Part shown: positions 25,390 to 35,840 of the stretch, in pieces
Numbering within the stretch: the first letter of the stretch is position 1
How the letters are laid out: each line of letters opens with the position of its first letter
Origin: Lepas anatifera
Taxonomy: Eukaryota; Arthropoda; Thecostraca; Lepadidae
Direction: 5' to 3'
Assembly: GCA_034440635.1 (NCBI GenBank)
Contig: JAOTON010000941.1
Span: 1 to 64,000, forward strand
Length of the DNA stretch: 64,000 nt
Program-made: the position numbers and the translations under genes
The notes under the pieces: generated by a model
Databases searched by the model: none
Seen by the model: only the letters and a program-made list of their open reading frames with translations
Told to the model about the DNA's origin: nothing

Positions 25390-28047
25390 GGGGCGCCTTT
25401 AGTACATAGGCGTAGAACCATCAGTGGAGCGTCTGTGGGAGTAAATAATCCATCATAGGGACACTGGTAGGGTAACAACAGGGTAGAAGGGGGGGTACAC
25501 AAATAGGGTACTGCTTGGGCAACAAGGAGGAGAAGACAGTGCATGGGAAGAGCGCTGACGGCGCAATTTGGTCATCAAGGAGACACTGAGGCTGAAGTTT
25601 GGAGCTTCCGGTGATACAGCTTGGGGGTACTCGCATTCAATGAAATTTGTGGGAGCTGTGAAGAGGAGGCGCTGTTAAGACAACGGGCCACGTCTGGGAT
25701 GCAAGAAATGCAAAGTAAAGAGAAGCTGCATGGGGTTTCTGGCAGGGATGTGTTGGTGCGTTCATGGAGCTAACGATAGACACCCATCATGCACCATGGA
25801 GGCGCTGGAGGCACAGGGCATGCTGTCAAAAGTTGGGGCGCACATAGTGCGCGTGGTGGGGGGCGCGTGGTGGTTGGGCGCCGGTAGAGCAAAAGTAAGA
25901 TACCAATGATCCATCAAGCAATCAGCAGAAATATGTGGGCGCCTATAGTGAAGTGTGGGGGCACCAATTGAGCGACAGAAAAGCACCAATGTGTACCATG
26001 GGTGCCGCCAGGCAGAGCGGTTTGTCGAAATGTGGGGGCGCTCCCGATGAGCCCACGGCGGGAGATGAAGGCACCGGTGGAGCAAAGCACAGGCACCAAT
26101 GATTCATTATGGGGGCGCCAGTGATACAGAACGATGTGTCAAAAGATGGTGGAAAGAGGCGGGAGGAAGGTGCCCATAAAGCTAAAAGCAGAAAACAATA
26201 AAGCATCATAAGGCTCAAGTGGTATAGGAGGGGCTGTTGAAAGGTGAAGACCCCCTCAATGGGGCATGGCGGCGCTGTTTGAGATAAAAAGAAACGCACC
26301 AATATGCACCATGGGGGCGCCAGAGGTAAAGAGCGGGTCCAAAAAGCAGGGGGTGCCCACAGTGAAGCGTGGGGGCGCCGCGCCGGTGGAGTGCACAGAA
26401 GACACCAATGATGCCCAATGGGGATGCCGGTGGTACATGCAGGGTTTCGGCACATGGGGCGCCCACAGTGACGCGTGGCGGCGCCGTTGAAGTAAAAACG
26501 AGACATCAATGCTGCACCATGGAGGCGCCAGTGGTATAGAGCGGATTTTCCGAAGGTGGGGGCGCCCGTAGTGAGGATTGGGGCGCCAATAGTTTATAGC
26601 GGGATGCCAAGAAGTGGGAGAGCCCACGGTGAGGCGCTTGGGGCGCCGGTGGAGTGAAACGAAAACACCAATGATGCACCATGGGGGCGCCAGTGGCATA
26701 GAGCAGATTGTTACAAGGTGGGAGCGCCCGTAGTGGGGAGTGGGGATCCAGTAGTACATAGCGGGGAGAGAGAGAGTGGGGGCTCACTGGTACAAAATGG
26801 GCTGGTAAAAGGTTAAGATTCCCTCAGTGAGGCATGGGGGCGCCATTTTAGCAAAAAGCCACCAATGATGTGCCGCGGGGGCGCCAATGGTGAAGATCGG
26901 CTCTAAAAAGCAGAGGCGCCCACGGTGAAGCGTGGGGCGCCGGTGAAGTACACAGAAGACACCAATGATGCCCAATGGGGGCGCCGGTGGTACATGAGAG
27001 TTCAAAAGGTAGGGCGCCCACAGTGACGCGTGGGGGCGCCGTTGGAGCAAAAACGAGACATCAATGCTGCACCATGGAGGCGCCAGTGGTATAGAGCGGA
27101 TTGCTAGAAGGTGGATGCGCCCGTAGTGGTGAGTGGGGAGAGAGGGGGGCTCCACTGGTATAAAACGGGCTGGTAAAGGGTGAAGACCCCCTCAGTGAGG
27201 CATGGGGGCGCCATTTGGGCAAAAAGGCACCAATGATGTATCACGGGGGCGCCAATGGTAAAGAGCGGCTCTAAAAAGCAGAGGCCCCCACGGTGAAGCG
27301 TGAGGCGCCGGTGAAGGACACAGAAGACACCAATGATGTCCAATGGGGGCGCCGGTGGTACATGGGGCTTCCAAAGGTGGGGCGCCCACAGTGACGCGTG
27401 GGGCGCCGTTGGAGCAAAAAGGATACATCAATGCTGCACCATGGAGACGGCAGTGGTATAGAGCAGATTTTCCGAAGGTGGGGGCGCCCGTGGTGAGGAT
27501 TGGGGCGCCGATAGCTTATAGCGGGATGCCAAGAAGTGGGGAGCCCACGATCAGGCCTGGGGGCGCCGGTGGAGTGAAACGAAGGCACCAATGATGCCCA
27601 ATGGGGGCGCCGGTGGTACATGCGGGGTTTCAAAAGTTGTGGCGCTCACAGTGGCGCGTGGGGGTGCCACTGAAGCAAAAACGAGACATCAATGCTGCAC
27701 CATGGAGGCGCCAGTGATATAGAGCGGATTTCTAGAAGATGGGGGCGCCCGTAGTGAAGAGTGGGGCGCCGGTAATATATGGCGGTTTTTTTCAAGAGGT
27801 GGAAGAGGCTTGGGGCCGTCGGCGGAGTAAAACAAGGGCACCAATGATGCACCATGGCGGCGCGACAGTTATGCAGGGCGGGTTGTCAAAATGTGGTGTT
27901 TGCATGCAATCAGAATTACCAGGGGGCGCCAGTATTTCCGTTTGGCATGCAAATGTGGAGCAAATGGAGGCGGCCCCCTGGGGTGCCTTAGTGACGAGGG
28001 GGCGCCTTATCAGCGAGGGGGGCGCGGCACCCCTGGATCCGCCCCTG
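25390..28047. repeat. 2.7-kb GGCGCC-anchored minisatellite with hAT-type right terminus
   Basis: Blocks of about 20-45 bases, most starting at GGCGCC, alternate in a higher-order order. Examples are CAGTGGTATAGAGCGGATT, CACCAATGATGCACCATGG and ACATCAATGCTGCACCATGG. The last phrase recurs at about 26499, 27053, 27426 and 27682, spacings close to multiples of 37. The right end, GGCACCCCTGGATCCGCCCCTG read without its first two bases, is a hAT-type terminus related to the GGCGCC-rich MITEs at 11.6 and 43.9 kb. No clear left terminus was found. Long open frames on the minus strand are repeat artefacts. Confidence 0.85.
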
Positions 28048-28204
28048 CTAAAGCGCACACACACATGTCCACTCACTCACTTACAAACATCAAAACTAAC
28101 ATCAAAACAAATACAACATTCAAAAACTTCGTAAACTTCGAAAAACATCACCCATGACTAGATATTGAAAACGGCTGACTAGTTGCTGGTTGTTCTTAAC
28201 AGTT

Positions 28205-29890
28205 TAGTGTAAAATTCAAGCGATGTCGGTTCTGGCTAAAATCATTTGCTTTAGTGCTTTGCAAAAAAGTGGGCCATTAACATTCAGACCAGTGGAATTG
28301 AGAAATTGAACGCCACGATAGTTGAGTCTACGGCGACCACTCTGTTCGAATCTGTGGAAGAGTGAAGAGACCCGCTCGGCGCGTGTCGTGATTATGTAAA
28401 TTAGAGGCTGGCGGGCCTATGTTCGCCAGCAGCTGAGGCGGTGAACCAGTCATAAGTATTCGTCGCACAGCATATGTAGTTTGGTATTCGACGAGTTGCT
28501 GGGCTGTGTACCATCCCAATTGAGGTAAAACATCAGAAATATGTTCGCGGCGTCTCCGACCAGTCCCTACACTCGCACAGAAATTTACAATATTTTGCAC
28601 ACGGTGCAGCTGAGTGGCACAAGACCCGTACACAGAGGCACAGTCGTTAACGACAGACAATACCAGGGCCTACACTATGCATAACATGTCTTGCGTGACT
28701 TAGTGCCACAAGAATCCCAGTGCATTTTCGCGCTACCAAATCAATATGCGACTGATAATTTAGTTGCCTATCGATACACCTAGATTTTTCACTGAAATCG
28801 TTTCTTGCACAACGGCACCACAGAAGTTCAAACTAACAGGGGGAAGGTCGCGCAGCATTGCCCCAGTACCAAGAACAATCATCTTAGTCTTTTGCGTGTT
28901 CAGTTTCATTTTGTTTAAGCAACACCACTGGTATACAGACTTCAATGCAGTTTCTAGTCTAATGACCAAACCTGGTAAATCTGTCTTCTTGCCGGTAACC
29001 ATGATCTGAGTGTCATCGCAGTATTGCACTATCGTGATATCATCACCCACGCCCAGGCTCAGATCATTGGCATACAAAGAAAACAAGGTACAACTTAAGG
29101 CCCCGCCCTGAAAATTCCCATAGGAATATGCCGAGGTTTGGAGAGCACACTGTCTCTCCAAAACAGCCACGCCGCGTTGAGCTATCAACTGCCTGCATCT
29201 GGCCTGCGAGGTAACTGCTGAACCGGCGGGTGTCAATGCCGTAAAGAGCAAGTTTTTTAAGAAGTTTTGAGTGTGGCACCACAACAAAGCATTTAGAAAA
29301 ATCAAGCAAGACAAGAATCGAAATTTCACCTCTGCCATAACCCGAAGTGCCGTGTCAGTAATAACACTTAAAGCCGTTTCAGTCGAATGCTGTTCCCAGT
29401 ACCCATGTTGTGCATCAGAAATAAGACTGTGATTTTCAAGATATTCTGTCGATTGTTTCTGAACAATACGATCTACTAATTTAGTAATGGCCGGTAATAT
29501 AGAGATGGGTCTTGTATCCGCTGGTCCAGCAGTCGTCCTACCCTTGGGTATGGGTGTAACAAGGGCATGTTTCCACGAAGCAGGCACAGACAAAGAAGTT
29601 AAACTATGGTTGATGACATCCAAAAGTGGAAAGCCTAGACCAAAAAAGAACTTTTGAAGGAAGTGAACACTGATTCCGTCTACTCCGGTAGATTTCGAAG
29701 CCTGCATAGTAGCGAGATTTATACAGAGAGTGTCTAGGTCGATAGGGCGAACTTTGAAGGAGCATGTCAAAACACGTGGCAGTAAGGCGGGTACGACCGC
29801 TGAGGGAGCTGGCACACTGTCCGCGGTGTTTTGTCCTATTGTTGCATAATAATCGTTTAATGCATCGGGCGAGATATTCGGTATAGATGG
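28205..29890 (-). pseudogene. 5'-truncated jockey/CR1-like LINE (reverse transcriptase and C-terminal region)
   Basis: Reading from 29880, PDALNDYYATIG begins the region before the reverse transcriptase. RT motifs follow: PIPKGRT, RPISILPAI, QHGYW.QHSTETAL, the palm motif DFSKCFVVV in a second frame (about 29300), FQGGALSCTLF, and YCDD at residues 265-268 of the 29815-28760 frame. Residues about 165-232 of that frame are out of family frame, so two near-compensating frameshifts lie inside. The downstream part (28660-28205) holds the C-terminal HDTRRAGLFTLPQIRTE motif and RRRLNYRGVQ. The usual FADD is YCDD here. Endonuclease is absent: the copy stops exactly where the 3.7-kb tandem array begins. 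It is dead, and of the same family as the LINE at 42.9-50.9 kb. Confidence 0.85.
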
Positions 29891-30089
29891 ACTACAACTA
29901 ATGGATGAAAATTTACTTTGTCTGGCTGCACAGCTTCACACCATATTAAGAATATTATTTAATGTTTAATATTGAACGGCGATTTTCTTCCAGGGCAAAG
30001 ACAATTACAAAACAACTCTCCAAAGGGGTTGTACGAAGTAATCAGGTGTCTCTTGAGTTCGCATTTCGAACTTTGGTCCGCATGCGAAC

Positions 30090-30102
30090 TTTTCCCGCCA
30101 AA
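30090..30102 (+). promoter_or_regulatory. E2F-like motif conserved in all four units
   Basis: TTTTCCCGCCAAA also occurs at 33809-33821, 37463-37475 and 41296-41308, inside a block of repeated TTCGCATTT and GCGAAC words. It matches the E2F/DP consensus. Conservation may simply reflect recent duplication. Confidence 0.4.
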
Positions 30103-30607
30103 CAGTTCGCATTTGGTTCGCATTTCACTTAACAGTTCGCTTTTCGCTCGGGTGAGCTGCATGCAGACGATCGCCGATGTAACGAGGCTTCCATTTATCG
30201 GTGCCAAACCAGTGGTCTTCCTTGCCAACTCTGCCGCTTAACGCTGTGAACACACTCAGAGGAATATTGACCCTTTTTACATGTTTTTGTTTACAATATG
30301 ACCGGTCTTTTGGGCATCCATTATCCTCAGGAACCTAGGTTTTGATAACCTCAACCAGGAGATTCGCTGCCGATTTTCGAGTTGCAGCAGAGCCACGTTG
30401 GGGGCCAAACGCAAAAACCCCCATGTACATTACTAGCAATTTCCATTGCTATTTCCGGGAAAATTGGGGACGTCACCTCAGGTCTTCTACGCAGAGTTTG
30501 GTGGCGACCCTCTATAATAAATTACTGACAAACACTGGAGGGGGAGAAGACGGACTTAGTTCTACCAAACAATTTTAAATTATTCCAATTTTAGGCTATG
30601 TTTTTAA

Positions 30608-31560
30608 CAAATGCAGAACTCTCCTGCTTAAATCATACAGTTATCATACCAGTCTTCAAATCAGGGGACCCATCAAATTTAAATACCTAATGAACAATTG
30701 CTCTTTAACGTACTATCTCAAGTCTTTGAAAAATTGTTTATTTCCAGATGGTTCACTGTCTGAAATGGCACAACATTTTGTACTCGCATCAATTCGGGTT
30801 CAGAAAAAACATAGTACCTACATGCCGGTCGATCTTCATTATGATCTTATAACCTCTTCATTACAAGAAATTCAATAATTTACCTAGATCTATTAAAGGC
30901 TTTTGTTGACACCGTAAATCATGGCATTTTGCCCAAAAAGCTACATTTCTATGGCTTTCAGGACTTGTCCAATGATTAAAGGACACACTGTGAAATTTAA
31001 AAATATCTGTTCACAAAATCGTCACACACTTAAAATGGGCGTACCACAGGGCTCTGTTCTTGGGCCCCTCATATTTCTCTTCTATATTAATGACATACAT
31101 CTCAGCTCGTGGGCCCCGAAATTTTTACTTTTCGCTGATGATACTGCTCTCGTATATACAACTGGCAATATTGATCAACTACAAAGTATAACTACAAATA
31201 GCCTACAAGGAGTATACAATCGTCTGGTGGGAAATCACCTCATGCTGAACGCTAATAAATATGTCTACCAGCTATACCATTTCTCTGAACCTGCCTCTCA
31301 GATTCAGATTATAATTAATAATAGCATTATTCAAAGATGTTTTAGTGCTAAATACCTTGGGATAACTATTCACGAGGATCTAAAGTGGAAATCTCATAAA
31401 AAACACAGAACACACAATCGCCCGGAATATATAGCTGATAAACCGGACCAAATGCATTCTGGATTCAAGAAACATACTCATGCTCTATAACTCATTTATA
31501 CTCCCATAACTTAATAACTGCTCAGAACTCGGGGAGTAACGTACTCCTCTCGGCTGACTA
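30608..31560 (+). pseudogene. LINE reverse-transcriptase fragment, unit 1
   Basis: Across shifting frames the order is TVIIPVFKSGDPSN, IALLPVLSQVFEKL, a damaged palm motif (KAFVDTVNHGILPKKL), then GVPQGSVLGPLIFLFYINDI and FADDTALVY in the open frame 30921-31490. Stop codons and frame changes lie before that frame (for example around 30690 and 30880). It belongs to a jockey/CR1-like lineage distinct from the LINE at 28.2 kb. There is no endonuclease or C-terminal domain. Confidence 0.85.
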
Positions 31561-31899
31561 GACTTATAACTCTCCAAAAGAAGATAATTAATACAATTGC
31601 TAAGGTCGGCGTTCGTGATCACACATCGAACCTTTTGAAGCAATAACAAATTCTGCAATTTCAGGACAAACTAGTTTGAATATTTGCATTAAACTTTGTA
31701 CGCATTGCTCCTAACACGTAATAATTTTTTTCTACTTTAGGCAATATTCCAATGCAGCGACATCTTAATCTCTCTGAATATGCATGATCAATAACACGCA
31801 GCAGATCGTCTAAGTGCATTTTAATTCTCAGTCTCTTAACCTTTCCTCAATACGTAAAAATCAAGAACGGTTCTATTTTGTATACGACCATTTTGACAG

Positions 31900-32190
31900 A
31901 CGACGCACTAAATCTCTCCTCGCCATCAGGGGCTGAGGCGGCACAGACACGGGTGCAGACGCGGGTCCAGACACTAGTGTAGGCACTGGCGGCGACACGG
32001 GTGCAGACGCTGGCACAACCAGCGGCCGCACCGGCGCCGGGGTTGGTGCAGATGCTGTCACAGCCAGCGGCAGCGGCGGGGTTGGTGCAGATGCTGTCAC
32101 AGCCAGCGGCAGCGGCGGGGTTGGTGCAGATGCTGTCACAGGGGGGCTGGTGCAGACACTTTCACAGCCAGCGGCTGCGCGACGCCGGGG
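31900..32190. repeat. GC-rich 39-bp minisatellite, unit 1
   Basis: Repeats of about 39 bases are built on GTGCAGATGCTGTCACAGCC followed by AGCGGCAGCGGCGGGG. The array has about three full copies plus variants. Because 39 is a multiple of 3, both strands stay open; the minus strand reads as Ala/Pro/Thr-rich repeats. Length differs between units, being shortest in unit 2 and longest in unit 3. Confidence 0.85.
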
Positions 32191-33071
32191 TTAGGGCAGC
32201 TGCGTCAGCGCCTGGGACGGCAGAGGAGGGGGTGGCGGCAGGCGAAATGGAGGTCATCGTAGGAGAGCAGTGCAGTCTTCCCGATATGTCCTGAAAACAT
32301 TTGACTGATAAGTGATTGAACAGTAAACACCGAGCAATGCAATCTCTACGTTAGGTTCGACACTTGTAATTTCAGGAAATGGGTGCTCAAAAGTCAGATT
32401 TGATAACCATTCCATGTGGATTATTGCAGTCATAAATCGGATACGAGCAGCTTTCTTAGTTTAAAAACCAATCAATTCATAATTGGCACGGAACCTCGGG
32501 ACAGGTTTGCTGCAGTTTTTTAAATAGGAAGATGGAGATCAGATTCGGTGGAGGTTGAATGCCAAGGAAAAATGCGAATTAATGTTTACTGGCATGACAG
32601 AAAGGAAAAATAGTTATTTCAGATACCGCCAGATAACTGTCTAGCTGTGTGTTTGTGTGCACCTACCGATTGGATTCGGGGGGAGCACACCATGGTGGCA
32701 AGAAATAAATAATTTTCCATAGACACCAGATTTATACTGTGACGCGTAAACCATTAAGCAAAATGGTTGAAAATATAGTTTAACTCATCATACATCCTGC
32801 TTAATTCTAGTGAGCTACACAGACTGAAGCAAAAAAGCACAGGTACAAATCAGGTTTACCAAACAATTTTAATATTTGAGTTGCAGGATATGCGATATAA
32901 AGTACATGCAACTAATATAAAAAATGATATTTCAGAAGCATAAAAGACAGGATATTCAAATTTTGACAATATTAATATTAAGCGCATGCAAATGTATCAT
33001 GTATTATACCTTCAGGATGGCCTCCAGGAATGGTGCCGCCAGGTGAAGGCCGTGACGTTCATAGAACGGCC

Positions 33072-33260
33072 TCACGCCCCCGACCTCCGCCGTCGGGTCG
33101 AAAAGTCACCCCGTAACTGCTGCAGAGGCCTCCATGGCTGAATTGAAATCATCGGCGCGACGACGCGCAAGCCGGAGCCCCGGGGTGCGTATGGCGCCCC
33201 GATGATCACAATGCGGGCCCCTCTCGGCAACGACTGAAAAGCCAGGTAATTGCTGTGCAA
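33072..33260 (-). other. Conserved coding-like block of the macrosatellite
   Basis: A 62-residue minus-strand frame (containing LPRGARIVIIGAPYAP) is kept in units 1 and 3 (40560-40748) and frame-shifted in unit 2 (36759-37010). On the plus strand unit 3 also has an 83-residue frame. I do not recognise a family, and there is no evidence of translation. Confidence 0.3.
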
Positions 33261-33300
33261 GCCGCTACAGCAGCGACAGTGGCCGACATGCGAGGCAGGA

Positions 33301-33309
33301 GTATATAAC
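33301..33309 (+). promoter_or_regulatory. TATA-box-like motif of the macrosatellite unit
   Basis: GTATATAAC lies in GC-rich surroundings and is followed downstream by a conserved hairpin. Unit 2 has the same motif (about 36955), while unit 3 has GATATAAC (about 40790). The position fits a Pol II core promoter reading into the next unit. This is inference. Confidence 0.35.
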
Positions 33310-33374
33310 CTGTCCTGAGGTCATTGCCCCCCAGCTAGAGAATCACGGGCCAGTACGCCCCCGTGCCAGCACGT

Positions 33375-33396
33375 GGCCGAGGCAACAGCCTCGGCC
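33375..33396 (+). repeat. Perfect 9-bp GC hairpin, conserved in three units
   Basis: GGCCGAGGC, an AACA loop and the exact reverse complement recur at 37029-37050 and 40862-40883, about 65-75 bases after the TATA-like motif. This stable stem could form in a transcript starting there. Confidence 0.75.
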
Positions 33397-34288
33397 AGCG
33401 TTCCGGCGCCGAGGGCGCGACGACCACCCCGGATCGCCTCTGGCGGCGAGCAGGATTACCCTCGAGGAATTCTCTCACTTTTTAGCTAGGTGTTCCACGG
33501 CCGCCCAGAAAGGCTATCGCCAAAGAAGGGCATCTGTAAAAAGGTGGCGCTGTCTTGAATTTCGCTTTTCAGCGTCGGACACAAAAAGTACCTCCAGCAC
33601 AGCATGGACCACGACTAATGGATGAAAATTTACTTTGGCTGGCTGCACAGCTTCACACCATATTAAAAATATTATTTAATGTTTAATATTCAACGGTGAT
33701 TTTCTTCCAGAGCAAAGACAATTACAAAACAACTCTCCAAAGGAGTTGTACGAAATAATCAGAGGTGTCTCTTGAGTTCGCATTTCGAACTTTGGTCCGC
33801 ATGCGAACTTTTCCCGCCAAACAGTTCGCATTTGGTTCGCATTTCACTTGTTGCTCGGGTGAGCTGCATGCAGACGATCGCCGATGTAACGAGGCTTCCA
33901 TTTATCGGTGCCAAACCAGTGGTCTTCCTTGCCAACTCTGCCGCTTAACGCTGTGAACACACTCAGAGGAATATTAACCCTTTTTACATGTTTTTGTTTA
34001 CAATATGACCGGTCTTTTGGGCATTCATTATCCTCAGGAACCTAGGTTTTGATAACCTCAACCAGGAGATTCGCTGCCGATTTTCGAGTTGCAGCAGAGC
34101 CACGGTGGGGGCCAAACGCAAAACCCCTCATTTACCTTCCTAGCAATTTCCATTGCTATTTCTGGAAGAATTGGGGACGTCACCTCAGGTCTTCTACGTA
34201 CAGTTTGGTGGCGACCCTCTATAATAAATTACTGACAAACACTGGAGGGGGAGAATACGGACTTAGTTCTTCCAATTTTAGGCTATGT

Positions 34289-35250
34289 TTTTAACAAATG
34301 CAGAACTCTCCTGCTTAAATCATACAGTTATCATACCAGTCTTCAAATCAGGGGACCCATCAAATTTAAATAGCTAATGAACAATTGCTCTTTAACGTAC
34401 TATCTCAAGTCTTTGAAAAAATTGTTAATTTCCAGATGGTTCACTGTCCGAAATGGCACAACATTTTGTACTCGCATCAATTCGGGTTCAGAAAAAACAT
34501 AGTACCTACATGCCGGTCGATCTTCATTATGATCTTATAACCTCTTCATTACAAGAAATTCAATAATTTACCTAGATCTATTAAAGGCTTTTGTTGACAC
34601 CGTAAATCATGGCATTTTGCCCAAAAAGCTACATTTCTATGGCTTTCAGGACTTGTCCAATGATTAAAGGACACACTGTGAAATTTAAAAATATCTGTTC
34701 ACAAAATCGTCACACACTTAAAATGGGCGTACCACAGGGCTCTGTTCTTGGGCCCCTCATATTTCTCTTCTATATTAATGACATACATCTCAGCTCGTGG
34801 GCCCCGAAATTTTTACTTTTCGCTGATGATACTGCTCTCGTATATACAACTGGCAATATTGATCAACTACAAAGTATAACTACAAATAGCCTACAAGGAG
34901 TATACAATCGTCTGGTGGGAAATCACCTCATGCTGAACGCTAATAAATATGTCTACCAGCTATACCATTTCTCTGAACCTGCCTCTCAGATTCAGATTAT
35001 AATTAATAATAGCATTATTCAAAGATGTTTTAGTGCTAAATACCTTGGGATAACTATTCACGAGGATCTAAAGTGGAAATCTCATAAAAAACACAGAACA
35101 CACAATCGCCCGGAATATATAGCTGATAAACCGGACCAAATGCATTCTGGATTCAAGAAACATACTCATGCTCTATAACTCATTTATACTCCCATAACTT
35201 AATAACTGCTCAGAACTCGGGGAGTAACGTACTCCTCTCGGCTGACTAGA
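34289..35250 (+). pseudogene. LINE reverse-transcriptase fragment, unit 2
   Basis: It has the same structure and breaks as in unit 1. GVPQGSVLGP and FADD are intact in the 34609-35178 frame, while upstream parts are interrupted by stops and frame changes. It cannot encode a full reverse transcriptase. Confidence 0.85.
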
Positions 35251-35589
35251 CTTATAACTCTCCAAAAGAAGATAATTAATACAATTGCTAAGGTCGGCGT
35301 TCGTGATCACACATCGAACCTTTTGAAGCAATAACAAATTCTGCAATTTCAGGACAAACTAGTTTGAATATTTGCATTAAACGTTGTACGCATTGCTCCT
35401 AACACGTATATTTTTTTACTTTAGGCATATTCCAACGCACATTTAATTCTCTGAATATGCATGATCAATAACACGCAGCAGATCGTCTAAGTGCATTTTA
35501 ATTCTCAGTCTCTTAACCTTTCCTCAATACGTAAAAATCAAGAACGGTTCTATTTTGTATACGACCATTTTGACAGACGACGCACTAAA

Positions 35590-35840
35590 TCTCTCCTCGC
35601 CATCAGGGGCTGAGACGGCACAGACACGGGTGCAGACGCGGGTCCAGACACTAGTGTAGACACTGGCGGCGACACGGGTGCAGACGCTGGCACAACCAGC
35701 GCAGCGGCGCCGGGGTTGGTGCAGATGTGTCACAGCCAGCGGCAGCGGCGGGGTTGGTGCACACGCTGTCACTGCCAGCGGCAGCGGTGGCGCCGGGGCT
35801 GGTGCAGACACTTTCACAGCCAGCGGCTGCGCGACGCCGG
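35590..35840. repeat. GC-rich minisatellite, unit 2 (contracted)
   Basis: Repeats are of the same type as unit 1 but with fewer copies and small indels. The array sits between the constant TGCAGACGCTGGCACAACC and CAGCGGCTGCGCGACGCC flanks. Confidence 0.8.

Larger units (their letters stand above)
29891..33607 (+). repeat. Macrosatellite unit 1 (about 3.72 kb)
   Basis: This is the first of three head-to-tail full units plus a partial one, aligned on ACTAATGGATGAAAATTTAC at 29897, 33614, 37268 (one mismatch) and 41101. Order: an E2F-like motif block, a degenerate LINE RT fragment, a GC-rich 39-bp minisatellite, an AT-rich middle with GCATGCAAATGTATCATGTA, a conserved coding-like 250-bp block, and a TATA/hairpin module. 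The array begins abruptly at the broken end of a LINE. No intact gene was found. Confidence 0.9.

Noticed and set aside
25421..27855. Many long minus-strand open frames (up to 188 residues) across the GC-rich array
   Set aside because: They arise because the repeat unit lacks stops in several frames. Residues follow the repeat (PPHW, GAP motifs) and no domain is present.
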